A DNA stretch of 64,000 bases from Symsagittifera roscoffensis (taxonomy: Eukaryota; Xenacoelomorpha; Acoela; Convolutidae): positions 60,668,875 through 60,732,874 of the forward strand of contig NC_087066.1 in NCBI RefSeq assembly GCF_963678635.1, in the 5' to 3' direction. Positions within the stretch are counted from its first letter, which is position 1, and every line of letters starts with the position of its first letter. Of the stretch, positions 1-12,076 are shown one piece after another. The notes under the pieces were generated by a model. The model was not told the DNA's origin. It ran no database searches and saw nothing but the letters and a program-made list of their open reading frames with translations. The position numbers and the translations under genes were made by a program.

Positions 1-1050
1 TTTTTTGAAATTATCAATTTTATTTATATCTTGCTTCACTCTTAAAGGGGTTAAAAGGGTTGGGAAGAAGCAATGTAGTAGGGAGTGCTTTTCTGCGTCT
101 CGTGCCATGAAATAAACTTCGCTTTCGTCTTGAAACGGTTTTTTCTGTTTCACACTTTATTTGAGGATTTAGAATTTTTTCTTCAGACATCACCCAAATC
201 ACGAACAAAACTCCAGGTGTGCAAAATATTTCAGTGCCAATCAACCAGTTTTTTGTCCAAAACAAGTTTTTCAAAATTTTTTCAAAAACTTATATCGACG
301 GTTCCAAAAAAGTTGTTTTTAAACCGAAAAAAAATAACTAAGTTAAACCAATCTTAACGCTTTTTAGCTGCGGAACCGTTATCTCCGGTACCTATAGGAA
401 CTAACATATTAGTTTGCCAATAAACATAGTATATATTATTATAAAATAGTTTTTTTATATAACAATAACATTGTTTAGTCAAGATACTCCAGTTTTTTCC
501 AGATTCAAATAAAAAATACACGGAAAATCATTGAAAAGTGGCCCCTTTATGGCTTAGTTCCAAATTTTACTCCCTAGAAGATGTACGAAAAACCAATGAG
601 CTTGGCTTTCTCAAGAATTTAACTGTTATTTGTTTAGTTCGTCCTTTGGTACAGACTATCGAACAAAGAAAATTTTAACGGTACTGGCACTTTTCGAAAT
701 CATTTTGTTGTTGTTTTCAATTGACTGCTTTGAATCCATGAGCCCTTTCACTTGCCAACCTTTCCAGTAAACATTCAGAATATTTATTGTTGGATACAGA
801 AATTTACCAACAGCAACCCCCAATGGACCTTTTAGACCAACAAATGGACTGATCGGTAGGATCAGTTCCTGAAAAAAATTTGCAAATTGAAGCATATGTT
901 TCACAACATAGTGACGGATTAATCCATCTGACAATAAAACACGTAAATTTTATGGGTGTTTAACAGTTTTTCTCTCATGGTTTTTCATATAGAATTGCAT
1001 AACCTAATAAAATACTTCTATGCAAGTTTTAAAAAAGAACGCTCAAGACA
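1..1050. other. AT-rich DNA, no gene assigned
   Basis: No recognisable gene. Short open frames exist on both strands. The only stretch with any coding feel is on the minus strand at about 656-934, where a Gly-rich segment containing GLKGPLGVAVGKF is preceded by possible AG splice acceptors. I could not match it to a family and do not call it an exon. Confidence 0.4.
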
Positions 1051-1063
1051 AAACATATGCACT

Positions 1064-1894
1064 CAGGGGCGGATTTAGAGGGGGGAGGCGGGGGACGTTA
1101 TATTTCTCTCCCCTCAGGCATTGGACCCCTGCCGACTCAAAGGGTCCCAGTTTGTACTATTTTGAAATATCCACTTTTGGTGACGGACCCTAAAAATTTC
1201 CTAAAGACGCCTTTTGCGCCAATATATTTGGTCAAAATTTTCCAAAAAGCGCCTAAAAACGCCTAAAGTTTTGCCTTTGGCGCAGAAAACTTTGCCAAAA
1301 CAGGGTCTTTTTATTGCGCTGCGAGAGCTCGAAAAATTAATTTGGTCGAACTAAAAAACGGTCGATAAATTTTTTGAATTTTTTTGAAAAAAATATGCCC
1401 CTTCTTGAGAAAATCCTAGATATCTTCCTCGCTGCACCTGAGGTTAGCTCCACCAGCGAGAAAATCATTTTGAGTAACTCGAGAGACGTTTGAAAAAGAT
1501 TAACAAATTTGCACAGACATTACTTCTTATGCACAACGAGGAATCGGGGACGGAAAAATTGGTAACATCTGGTTGAGGGTTTCCGAACAGAAAATCGTTT
1601 ATTCTTTTGTCTAGTTCGTGAATCTGAGGTGAAATATAATAAACATTTGATGAGAGTTCGGATTAATTTTCGTTTTGGTTCCTCGGGAACAGTTTCGCAA
1701 AATTGGTTTTATCAAAAAGTACCCATGGCATAAATGGTCCGTCACTTTCTTGGAAAGAAGGAACAACAATAAAATAGAAGTTTTTTCTTCCCTTCAAGGC
1801 TTTGGAAATTCGAGAATTGTAGACCTCTTTCCTGGTTGATTTACGGTCCGAACTTTAAAATTGAGAATTTAATTGAAACCAGGGGCGGATTTAG
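1064..1894 (+). repeat. Paired CAGGGGCGGATTTAG repeat ends
   Basis: The 15-mer CAGGGGCGGATTTAG occurs at 1064-1078 and again at 1880-1894, each time followed by a long G run (the second copy continues into GGACACCCCC). Two exact copies about 800 bp apart in the same orientation suggest the ends of two copies of a short dispersed repeat, or the edges of one. No coding potential lies between them. Confidence 0.5.
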
Positions 1895-1912
1895 GGGGGG
1901 GGGGACACCCCC

Positions 1913-4500
1913 TTTTCATGGACTCAAGTTTTTTGAGTTTGAAAGTAAGAAAAGCTGATAATTTTAATGAAGACTCAGAAGAGAAAAAATGAATTGAATA
2001 AAAGAAGGGGTAAATTTTTCCTTCAATTTTTCGAAATTTGCACGAGCACCTTTAGCTTAATCCTAAATACATAAGCCGAACGATCGAGTAAGTGTTAGCT
2101 GTTGTGTTGATGCCAGCGCTCAAAAACTGCAGACATCAGTTTTTTGGCGATGAAAATCAGTGTTTTTGGGAGTTCAGTGAAAAACTATTCTAGAAGATTT
2201 TCACTCAAATGTATGTTATATTACAGATGAGCCTGATCAATTATGAAGCTATTGGAAAAGTTTTGGCTTGTTTTACCAAAAGGCTTGTCTAAGTAGGACC
2301 AAAGGGCTACTTTTTAGCTAGAAAATGATAGAAACTTTGAAGTTTAATGTCAACAGAAAATCCAGCCCTGCATCATTTCTATAATTTTTCGCGTGCGAAA
2401 TCAACTTCACTTTAAATGGTTTTGAGACAATTTAATGGATAGCAAATAAATTCTATTGTAAAAATCTTATGCGTTCAAAATTTAAGTGCTAATTTTGAAA
2501 GCAAGTTTTCAAAAAGCCCGATTGCATTCTAACTGTTTTTAGACACGTTGAAAAACGTTTTTATAATGGGCAATAATTAAAACTTTACGCTGGCGATTGT
2601 GGTGATAATTTATTATGATTATTTAGGGACTATTTTTAATACCGGGAATCCTTCGGATGAGGTACAACATCGGATGAGGTACTTCGGATGAGGTACACCG
2701 TCTGTGCGTCACGCTATCCTATTTTCGGACGAATAGATTCGTGCAAGTTTTTAGTCTAATACCGATCATAATCTTACTTTTATATTTTTAAGTCACAATA
2801 GATCTAGTATATACTGGTAATCTTGCGATATTAGAGGAGAGCAACTGGAAATGTTTTCTAAATTAGTGTTAGTTCTAAGTATTTTTAACTGTGATAATTA
2901 TCAAGAAGGTAATTGGATATGTTAGAAAATTGTTTTGAACTAGTTTTAGGCATCCGGGGCTTAGGAAGTTTTTAATTTTAGATTTTTGGTTTGAAGGGTG
3001 GGTGGGTTGCATTCTCATTTTTTCTTCGAGTAGATTCTTTGAAAAGAAGTAAAAAGAGAAGAGTAGCAGTTGCTCGGTCTTGTGAGATAATTGTTTTCAT
3101 GATGACCGTAGAGATTTGCGAACACTGTAGTGAGCTGAAGGATCGTGTTAAGGTTGCAAATTTTTATTGTGATGTGTCGATTTGTTAGGCTGAGCGAGGC
3201 AACGTGCATTCTCAACTATTTATCGAAAAGCGAGATAGAGTTTGACTTGTCTGAAAGAAGCCCAAATGACTAAGATCCGTGTTTCTGATTTGAATATCGA
3301 TTTGGCCATTGTTTTTGTTCCATGGGTACCTTTGCTGTAATATTGGCTCCATGCTTTGTATCATGCGAGGGTTGTGACTGTGGCAAGCAAAACCTATAGA
3401 TTTGCCAATCCAGAGTTGGAAAGCCGTCGAATTTCATCTCCTTTTTGCTATTCGTTTCTTTGCTCTAAGAAATTTTTTATATTATACACAACTGCATCTT
3501 AAAACTATTTCAGTTTTGGTAATGATCTTCTTTGGTTGTTTTCTCAAAAGGGATCTAATCTGTTCGTTTATTTTTGAAGAGTTCCTCACACTACCGTTTC
3601 TGATAGTAAAAAACTGTGTCCCGGTCGGGGTCTCAGCATCTAGCTGGTAGAGACTAGAGGAGAACTAACTTTGGCCGTCTCTTCGAGAAGAATCTCTATT
3701 TGTGTAAAATCTTTCTTTTCTTTTTTTGAGATGTTTTTTCTTTCTTTTTCTTGCTTGTGACTTTTTTCAAAAGCGGATTTTCTTAATTTGTGTTGCCTCT
3801 GAGGTTAATAGCGTTTTATGTGGTCTTACTATATTTTGATTTCGTTTTTAAAAGAATATTTTATCTTATTTAGCCGGGGTTTAATCTAGTTTGAGTACCG
3901 TGAGACTTTCCTGTACATGTGGTTGGTATAGTGGTGTTAGTAGGCTGCACTGGTTATTTAAGCTTAGCTTTAAATCCTTCATCCAACCGATGTAAGGGAA
4001 AATTTGAAGCGTGTGAAAGCTAGTTTAAATAGTTGTCAGTTAGTTTGCAAAAGTAAAATTTCAATTCGAGCACTATTGTGGTGAATTAATTTGAATTGCT
4101 TGGAAAGAGTAAGTGAAAAAAAAGTCAATCAGCAAATTTGAAAATTACAAAATACAGCTTGCATGAAAAATGTTTATTTTCATCTTAAATTCTCACTCAC
4201 TATTAATTCAAAACTTCGTATAGGGAATTTACGGCGTAGCTATATTACCTAAATACTGCTCATAATTTTTACTGCATTTCGATAATTTCACAACAAACAG
4301 TTAGCAATTTTGATTTAAAATATTTGCAAAGTAGTACAAAGTTTTCATTTTTATTTGGATTTCATATTGTTTTCAGAGAAACTACTGGTGAAACAGTGAA
4401 ACACACGTCTAAATTGTTACAAAAACATTAACAATTAATTAGTGAGAAATATAAACGCATACAGGATCCAAGGGTCGATTTACAAAAAAAAACAGTTAGA
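1913..4500. other. AT-rich DNA, no gene seen
   Basis: About 2.6 kb with only short, unrecognised open frames on either strand. Apart from the small tandem repeat at 2654-2696 I see no gene, RNA gene or mobile-element signature in this stretch. Confidence 0.5.
2654..2696 (+). repeat. Three copies of CGGATGAGGTAC
   Basis: The 12-mer CGGATGAGGTAC is present three times, at 2654-2665, 2671-2682 and 2685-2696. The copies are separated by 5 and 2 bases. It is a small local duplication with no coding context. Confidence 0.85.
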
Positions 4501-4529
4501 AAAGTTAGTTTTAATTGTGGTTAACTGAA

Positions 4530-5940
4530 TTAGAGTTTTGCGAGCATTTGAATGACACTTTGAGTACGTAAAAGTAGCCAAAAGAGATCCAGTGCATCGA
4601 TGATGTTAACTTTTCAGCAGTGGCGGAAAAGTCGTAGTTAGTATTCAGTATCAGGTTATACGGCTTGTGATTAAAATTGGTGTGATGAAAGTTCTCTCAA
4701 AAGGGGTTTTCAGTAAGTTGAATATACTCATGCGGGACAATAATGGGGCGGGAGTCTTCACGAGGAAGTTGTTCGTGAGAGGACAAAATATATACATTTG
4801 ACAGACAAGATCAATTTTTCGGAAGATGCCGTGGAAGTTAGTGGTCTTAATACAATATAAGAAGTTAACAAGATAAAGTGATAATATTTGGAATTAATAC
4901 TCAAAGAGCGTTGATAGCGATTTCGGGATGGGAGCTTTTTTAAAAATGACGTTGGATAAAGCGTTAATTTGTGTGGGTGTGAAAAAGCTTGGTTTTTAGC
5001 ATTACTTTAAGAAAGCAGTTGATGTCACGCTCTTTAGGAATGAGTAAGCTGAAGGTTAGTTGTACTAAAGTTGTTACTAAAGTATGATTTGTATGCATTG
5101 GTATTTTGTAATGCATGTTCGAAAACGTGGCCAAACGTTTTTATTAGTACTGTCTATTTCGAATATGTAATTGCTTTTGATGAAAAGTTTCTCCATTAGC
5201 TGTGAATTTAATGCCGGATCTGTGTCAAATCGTGAATCTTCTATGTAGCGGATGACTGTGTGGTCGAAGTTCGTGATAGAGAACTGGTTAGAACTGCATT
5301 CGATGAAGCGGTTGAGTACTTGTGAGAACCCCATGCTAGTAAATCGGTTGAGGTGTAATGTAGTAGTGAGTTGGTGAATAATAGTCTCACAATGTTCGTC
5401 GTCATCGGTGTTTTTTCTTAGTGGTTATTTAAAAGGGTTAGTAATTTATAAAATTATATCCAGGAGAGTGTAGCGAGAAGTGAAAATTCATTTGAGAACT
5501 CTGGTGTATAAGTATGGCGAGGATGATCACTTTTAATAAGCCTTGATGATGGTGTGCGATTGAGTAAATTTCTAGCTGGGTTAGTAGGATGATATCTTTT
5601 TATGGTGATGCGTTGTAAACGAATGGGAGCGTTGCGAATGGATGATGTGGACTTTTTAGAGGGTGACGCGGATTGGGTTAATTAATGGATGGTGAGTTGA
5701 TGGTTAGTTTTGTGACGCTGTTGATGGCTGTGTATAAAATCATCGAGGTCATCGAGGTCATGTTCAAGCTGGTCATAAATCCTGGGGCTGAAAGTTTCGG
5801 ATACACTACTGGAACGAGGAGACCGAATGGGGGTAGCGTCGGCGCAAAAGGAGCTGAACGTGGAGAGTGCTACGAGAGTTTCAGGATGTCTTAAGACAAA
5901 AGCTGGTTGTGAAAAATTAGTGGGGCAGGGCTCGGAGTCT
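4530..5940 (-). pseudogene. Decayed coding-like stretch, unrecognised
   Basis: Read on the minus strand, this region gives long stretches of protein-like composition broken by a few stops. One runs from about 5940 to 5480 and is rich in Ser, Pro, Arg and His. A cleaner one runs from about 5430 to 5077 and includes IIHQLTTTLHLNRF and FDTDPALNSQLMEKLF. A third is near 4780-4530. The same strand carries an integrase remnant at 7163-8760, so this may be a further ORF (gag- or envelope-like) of the same decayed retroelement. No family motif was recognised, so the function is unknown and the grouping is inference. Confidence 0.35.
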
Positions 5941-7162
5941 AAATAATCAGCAAGTGTATCAATGGGAGGGTTTATTTATAATGCTTTGAGTTGTAAAAAC
6001 AGTTTATATAGAATCATCGGAGTGCATGTGAGGTGAGTTAGATGAAAAAGGAGAAAAACTGCGGCCAAAAACTGGCAGGGGAGAACGGAGGTTGATATGA
6101 CAGAATGTTGTCGGTGGAGTTTGGAGGGATAAGAGAGAGAGAGAGAGAGAGAGAGTGCGAGAGAGAGCGATTCAGTGATGCAATCTGGCGGCTCATCGTG
6201 GGCTAAAAAGATGGTAGTTCTGAGAACAAAAACTCATGTGTGTGGTTGTTCTATTATTTGTTCATATGTTTCATCAGTGTTCTGTGGCTGATATGTGAAA
6301 TCGAGCTTCGTTGCGGTTCCTTATTTTGTTGAATGCATGATGCGATTGAGAATGTAGTCATATAGTTTTGTGGTTTTATTAATGAATTTTTATCGATAGA
6401 TTGAGCAGATGTGAAGGTGCTGTGGTCGTAGTATTTGTAGTGTTTTTGTGAGTATCGTACGGTTTCGTTTTGTTTATGTTTTTTTTCGTATTTACTAATT
6501 TTCGCGTCCATAAGAAGCGGAAAATGTTTGAAAATATCATGCGAACAAGGCTCTTGCTACGCTAGCTTGTCTATTGATTTGTGTGTGGATTGCGCATCTT
6601 TTGTAAATTCCTGTAAGAAGTTAGAATCAGAATCTTATGAAGTGAAACATTGCGTCAGTTTTTTTAGGCCCTAATGGGCCCTCCTAAAAAGCTAGCAGCA
6701 AATTTTGATGTTGAAAAACTAAAAATTTTAATTGGTGAGTTATCTTTTGGGCGTTATTATTCTCCATTGAGGTGAATATATTTTTTTGGTTTTTTTTTAA
6801 ATTTCCACTGTAATTTTGTTTGTAGATATCTGAGAAACCGGCTGTTTCAGCAACTTTTCTGACATTTTGATCTATAAATTGTCGTTGGATGCTGTCAATT
6901 TTTGTAAGAAGTTCTTGAAACTGTTGTGTACGAATGTGATGTTGTATACCTGGTTGAGAAAATATGCTCATAATTGTAAATCGATTTTAGGGTTTCGAGC
7001 TTTTGCGCATATGCTTTCTGTTAAAAATTTTGTATATGCAGGCATTAAGGTGGAGTAGGCTATGAGAAGATATTTTACTTTCTTTGCTTGGGTTAAGTTG
7101 TATTAGGTTTTGGCTCAATTCTGATCTACATATGGCAACAAAATTATGTCCATCGTGATAGT
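5941..7162. other. AT-rich DNA between decayed minus-strand segments
   Basis: Contains a GA microsatellite (6131-6170) and weak minus-strand open frames at 6254-6511 and 6684-6971. The second is Gln- and Lys-rich and could be a remnant of the same minus-strand retroelement. Nothing is identifiable with confidence. Confidence 0.35.
6131..6170 (+). repeat. GA dinucleotide microsatellite
   Basis: An uninterrupted GA run of about 25 bases, then TGC and a second short GA tract. Confidence 0.9.
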
Positions 7163-8760
7163 TTAGGTTTTTCTATAATTTGAACTGGTCCTCTTTGGAT
7201 AAGTTGTAGCTTTTTTGATATTCATTTTTGAGTAAACTATCATGAAACAATTGTTCCTATTTTTAGGTTTGATGCTGGTGTAAAATGTGAATTTTTTTGA
7301 AACTGAAAATTTTGTCTTTGTAACAGTTTCTTTGCAATTTTTTGATACATGAAGATGTTTTTTATCTGGGTTGAAAATCCATTCTGTATGGGGTGCAGAG
7401 GCTAATTCTAAAATTTGTGGATGGTGAAAATGATCTTCGTGATGAGTGTGAAGTGTCACATCATAACAAATTGAGTTTTTGTTGGATTGACGGTAACTTT
7501 CTGCGTTTTCTGACGAATTTGCTGTGAACATTATCGGTTTACGTGGTTTTAGGTTAAAAACAATTTTATATGGTGCTAGTCCATTAGCTTTTGTGATATG
7601 AGAATTATATGACAATGGTACCAATTTTACGTCTGTTGGCCATTCAGCGTACTTTCTATCATCACCGTTAATTAAACATCGGAGGCATTCTTTTAATGAA
7701 TAGTTCATGCCTTTAACTAGTCCATTTGTCCATGGAGCATGAGTTTTCTAAGTTTGTCTTTAATACTATATAAATAACGTAGTGTATTTATTTAATTATT
7801 AAAAAATACTGATAATTCGTCTGTAACAAGGATTTCGGGTAATCCGAACTTTGCTTTCCAATTTCCATAAACTGTAGTGTATGCATAGTAAGCATTGCAG
7901 TGTGGTATGAGATTTTTTGATACAAAGTGTGGAAATGTGGAAATGCGACTAAATTGAGCATTAGGCATGAATTTTTTTCGGTAAATGGTGATTTAGCTCT
8001 TTTGTTACAAATGAGTTTCTGTGGTTAAAATGTAAACTTTGTCCTCTAAAGTCTTCTTTATCTGAGATTTGTCTTTGATGTGGAAAAGTTAATTTTTTTG
8101 TTGGCTGGTAAAGCAATCACTGCAAAATTCTATAATCCTTATTGGTGCGTTTGGAAAAAAAATTGTGTTTGAAATTGTGATACTTTTTTTCTGAACCAAT
8201 TGACCCTTTTGTGGAATGCTATGAAAATTGAACTTAGTGGTAAACAGGGTATTTTTGTATCTATTTATGAGCTTCTGATATGTCTGTGGTTTCGGTTATT
8301 GATATATTGTTATTGTTTGGTAAGTATCTGAGCACTCTTTTGTTTCTTAAAATGGTGGTATTGGCTTTTTCTGGTTTATTTTTTCTATTCTATGATTTCA
8401 TTTGGCGGATAAGAGGGTCGATGTTTTGAAACCTTTTGATTGGGTCAGTTATCAACTGAGCTTGGCAAAAAAACGTTCTTGGATTCCTTGACATGATAGA
8501 GGTATGTTGTCAATTAGGTCTTTTAAATGAAATATTTTTTGTGTGTTTATCGTTAATTCTGAAGTTCTTGCTAAGTTGATTGTACCTATTGGTTCTTCTT
8601 TTTCTATTAATGGAAAGGATATATTCCGTTGTGGAGCTTGTTCTTGGGTTTTTATCTGCGTTTTGTTTTTTATCCATGAGGAGTTTGCTTATGTTACTGC
8701 ATGTGTTTTTAAAGTAAATGATTTCAAGGCAGGGAGCGATTTTCTCAGAATGCAACTAAC
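7163..8760 (-). pseudogene. Decayed retroelement pol, integrase remnant
   Basis: Minus-strand translation shows an integrase core. A segment near 7860-7800 reads FGLPEILVTDELSVFF, matching the G-x-P-x-x-L-x-T-D block around the second catalytic Asp. A segment near 7730-7690 reads HAPWTNGLVKGMNYSL, matching the (H/S)AP-x-TNGLVE block that normally carries the catalytic Glu; here that Glu position is Lys. The open frame 7708-7163 continues with YNS...NGLAPYKIVF, typical after the core. Upstream (8150-8100) a CSDC pair and an ED-F-RG segment fit the region before the first catalytic Asp. 8755-8510 may be the RNase H-to-integrase linker. Several stops and frameshifts make it non-functional. I cannot say whether it was a gypsy-type or other LTR element. 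Confidence 0.6.
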
Positions 8761-10336
8761 AAAACTGAAACATCAAAAAATCAGTCTTATCAAATCGTCT
8801 AACTAAACCGGAAGCCTTTCACGCTAACGTAAAAGCAGTATTGAGTATCAAAATTGCCAATCACTTAATTGTGATTGCAAAAAAGTGGATTGTTGGAAGC
8901 GATTTGCGATGAATACATTCAAAACAGAATTTATTCGGTCAACCAGATAATGCTCTGCAATCAATTCACAGATGAGCGAGACAAGTTTGTAAAAAAAATT
9001 GAAACTAAATCACACTATGATGCAAAATATTTGCTCACTGAGTCACAATTTCAAATTCCAGAGAACTAAAAATAAAAGTGAGTATTTTGGAGTCAAATTG
9101 ATGGCTTAAGTATTGTCAAAAACATCAAATGGATCATCGAACCTATTTTTTTTAATTTGTGATTATCAAAAAATATGGCCGATCAATCGGACCAAAAGAA
9201 GTGGATATGTAGCTGTTTTTTCTAACGACTCAAAATGAGATAGAAAAGTAAAATTGAATTTGACACCACAACATTTTTTTGATTTTTCCTGGAGACCCTG
9301 CTAAATCACACACAAACTCTAAGTACTTATTGTGCAAAAAAAACAATATTACTGCCAAACAGAAAAATGATCTTTCTGAAAGTCTAAGAGTAATTTTCAA
9401 TAGGTTTGACTGTTGAAGCCGAAGTTTTAGTAGAACAGGTTTATATCAGTGATCACAATACTCTTCTCTTGAAAAGCGTTGTTTTTGAAGAGGAAAGCCA
9501 AAAAATAATTCTTTGCTCTGGTAGGTCATGGAAAAAGTTTCATGATGAAAACATGAAGAATTTTTTTTTGAAAAATATACATAGCATTAGTTATTCCAAC
9601 AAAATTTTTATATATACCCTCAACGAGGCTGTTAACTACTAACTAATCAAATTCAAACTACTCCGGATAACTTCTTGCCTGTTCATGAAATCAAAAGCAA
9701 AAGAGATAACAAATGAAATCAAACGTGAAAGTGCGTAAAAAGGAAATACCACAATTTTTTTCGACAAAATCCTACAAATGCAGCCAAACTTTATCATCAG
9801 CAGTTTTAAAGAGAGAATACATGTTATCAATTCAAATTTGGGAAACCAATGGTAGTTTGCAAAATATAAAAGACCATGATTGCTAGGGATTCAACTTTTG
9901 TTCATAAAGCTTTTTGATCCGGTGATCTGTTCAAAATCGACAGTTTCATAATTCGAATACTAGAAAAAACATCTCAACCGGAAAGTTTGAAACTAACAGA
10001 CTAATATCACTTCTACCAATCCTGAAGTAAACGTTTTCAAAAAATAAGTCTTTCCAAAGGAAGAGAATTTTTTGTCAAAACGATCAAAAGATGATGTAAT
10101 TGTGGAGTTTCTCGAATCAATTGAAATTTTTTTGTCAGTTCAGAAAAAACGTTTCTTCCCACGCATTAAATTATCGAAAACTTTTGATATTGTAAGTCTT
10201 GAGGTTCTCCTTTGAAAAGGCACAATGTATAAACCTATAGGAGAAACGTTTTCGATTCTGAAATTATATCTTGAGAACCGTTATAAACTATTGAAATAAA
10301 TCAAAATAAATTAACTCAAGAGAAATTCAGTGCAGG
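8725..10336 (+). mobile_element. Decayed LINE, copy 1, 5' half
   Basis: This stretch aligns by eye with 42970-44270. Shared landmarks are GGAAGCGATTTGCGATGAAT (8897-8916, and again near 43148) and the AGAGAATACATG(T) block (about 9813 and 43733). Fragments of a non-LTR reverse transcriptase appear near 10080-10300, around the lysine-rich RT block and the F-x-D-x-x-K-A-F block, but stops and frameshifts are frequent. The copy is cut at 10336 by the LTR element and resumes at 34814. Non-functional; a jockey/CR1-like family is the most likely assignment. Confidence 0.6.
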
Positions 10337-10647
10337 TGTGACATTCGACCAAAATGGACAAAATGCAATCTCTGCAGACTTCGAAATTTTAGCAGTGAAC
10401 CTTCCGAGTTAATGGTTTTGAAGGATTAACGACGTTATTCGGATGATTAGTAGAACGGTGAAGGACAGGATATTCCCGTATTTTAAAATTTTAAATTTTC
10501 GAAATGATGACGTAACATTTGAAACGTCAGCAACGGCCATTTTAGCAAAAAGAACTAAGAAAAACAGAACAACTTTATCTGTGATTGCGAACAGAACGGA
10601 AATCGAAATTAAAGAGAACGACAACGAATTACAGAGAACGTTCCGAG

Positions 10648-10679
10648 TTGCAACTATTGTGCTGCTACAATAGTTGCAA
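10648..10679 (+). promoter_or_regulatory. Perfect 13-bp hairpin in LTR
   Basis: TTGCAACTATTGT (10648-10660) is followed by the six-base loop GCTGCT and its exact reverse complement (10667-10679). It is identical in the 3' LTR at 34216-34247. A perfect 13-bp stem with a 6-base loop will fold in RNA. Its role (poly(A) control, dimerisation or encapsidation) is unknown. Confidence 0.8.
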
Positions 10680-10681
10680 GG

Positions 10682-10779
10682 CCGTTGCGAACAACGGTGA
10701 AGGGCGAAAACCAGCCTTCCGTGTTATCGTGAAATCGAACTTAAGGAGCTTGATTCAGTGGATTCACAAATCCGGAAGG
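10682..10779 (+). promoter_or_regulatory. Two further LTR stem-loops
   Basis: First, CCGTTG-CGAA-CAACGG (10682-10697) is a 6-bp stem with a four-base loop. Second, CCTTCCG (10715-10721) pairs with CGGAAGG (10773-10779), with an inner stem GTGAA (10729-10733) / TTCAC (10763-10767). The second is the same module that is repeated in the leader. Both are kept in the 3' LTR. Confidence 0.65.
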
Positions 10780-11257
10780 GTTTCGGAACTGAAACTTTTA
10801 GCTGTTATATGAACTTTTAGCATCCTGTCATGTCCTGACTTGAATTTAACTAATATTTGGATTAGTTTTGACAAGGATGAGGTGCTAGGAGTTGGGGGAG
10901 AGGGTTGATCCATCTTCGATGGAGATGATGATTTTTATCTACTGAACAAAAACAATAGTAATATAATAAGTAGTAACCCTGTTTTTAGGAGTGACCTCGT
11001 GGTCTGGGGATACTGAGACCCAGCCATGAGCTCATTATTTGCATGTAATTAAGTTAATTTGAGCGTTCTGGTCGAAGCCGGAGAACAGTAACGTTTTTGT
11101 CGACCCGATGTTGGAAAGACCACCGAAAAGTACTGGCTTGGCAGAGACGGTGAAAAGCATGCAAAGCTCTGTTTAGACGTTAGCCAGTCGTCTTAAGACT
11201 TAGTTTTGTTATCCGTCGATATGTATCTTCCGGGCGAATGTTACATACATGTTTTTA

Positions 11258-11274
11258 TGGCGCTCCTGGGTGTT
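11258..11274 (+). other. Putative tRNA primer-binding site
   Basis: TGGCGCTCCTGGGTGTT begins 12 bases after the LTR end. Primer-binding sites of LTR elements start with TGG, complementary to the tRNA 3' CCA. The gap from the LTR is acceptable for gypsy-type elements. I cannot name the tRNA. Confidence 0.5.
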
Positions 11275-11397
11275 ATTCTTTTTAACATCATGACCGGCAG
11301 AACCGTTGACGAGCACTCCGCGCCGAGCGGATGCTCACATTAACGCCCTTAATAGGCCTAAACCGCAGGGGCGGAAGGGTAGTTCGGAACGCGGAAG

Positions 11398-11462
11398 CCT
11401 TCCGGATTACCGTGAATAGTTTTTTAACCTAGTTAAGACCGAAAATTCACGAACCAGGAAGG
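11398..11462 (+). promoter_or_regulatory. Leader hairpin module 1
   Basis: CCTTCC (11398-11403) pairs with GGAAGG (11457-11462). An inner 7-bp stem is formed by CGTGAAT (11411-11417) and ATTCACG (11445-11451). The layout matches the LTR module at 10715-10779. Confidence 0.65.
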
Positions 11463-11814
11463 GTGGGGGGAATCGCGAACCCCTCATCCCCTGAGTGGTT
11501 TGTGACCAAAAACACTTAAAGATATAAGTAAAACCAAACAAAAAGTAGTATAGTACCCAAGAAAAACAAAAAACATAAAAAATAACCGAAAAAACCAAAA
11601 ACAGTAAAAAAGTAAAAAATCAGTAGAAATCATCACCCCACACAAGATGTGATCCAACCCCCCCGTTTGTTGTTGATAGATATATTGTTGTTACAGGCAT
11701 TTATATCAGTCAGGATCGTTACGATCAGTTTTGTAGCCCGTTTGTGAGGCTTGTACTGTAGGGTTATTTGAGCATTTAAGCACGTTAATGTTAAATTGCG
11801 CTCAATCCGGAAGG

Positions 11815-11845
11815 GTCAGCTGATTTGCGCTCAATTCGGAAGGGT
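11815..11845 (+). repeat. Leader motif pair, tandem
   Basis: ATCCGGAAGGGT (11815-11826) and ATTCGGAAGGGT (11834-11845) are each preceded by TTGCGCTCA. The two form a short tandem duplication of about 19 bases. Confidence 0.8.
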
Positions 11846-12008
11846 CTTGGGTGAAGACAGATCAGGCAAGCAGTACAAGGAGCAACAAGAAGGGGCTCAA
11901 CGCCAACAACAATTGACTGTTGGGTATCGTTAACAAGTTTTGTATCCCTTTTGGTACAAAAAGTAAGATAGTAATCTGTGGGGGGCTCGACAGTGCTGCA
12001 CTGTAGTG

Positions 12009-12076
12009 ACCCTTCACCGAACTGCGAATATCCGATTAAGCACCTTAATTCGGATATTAATGAAACCCGGAGGGGT
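12009..12076 (+). promoter_or_regulatory. Leader hairpin module 2
   Basis: Outer arms are ACCCTTC (12009-12015) and GAGGGGT (12070-12076), pairing with one G-U. The inner stem AATATCCGATTAAG (12027-12040) pairs with CTTAATTCGGATATT (12044-12058) across a three-base loop, with one bulged base. It is the strongest stem in the leader. Confidence 0.75.

Larger units (their letters stand above)
10337..11245 (+). repeat. 5' long terminal repeat (909 bp)
   Basis: Begins TGTGACATTCG and ends CGAATGTTACA, an imperfect inverted pair typical of LTR tips. The sequence recurs at 33902-34813 with about ten base differences and a short insertion (ATTTGAAACG here, ATTTCTGAGAAACG there). The LTR holds three consecutive hairpins (10648-10779) and one copy of the leader motif ATCCGGAAGGGT (10769-10780). 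A weak TATA-like ATATAATAAG lies near 10969, but I cannot place the U3/R/U5 borders. Confidence 0.93.

Noticed and set aside
656-934. A possible host exon on the minus strand
   Set aside because: Acceptor-like AG sites and a Gly-rich peptide are present, but no flanking exons or recognisable family were found.
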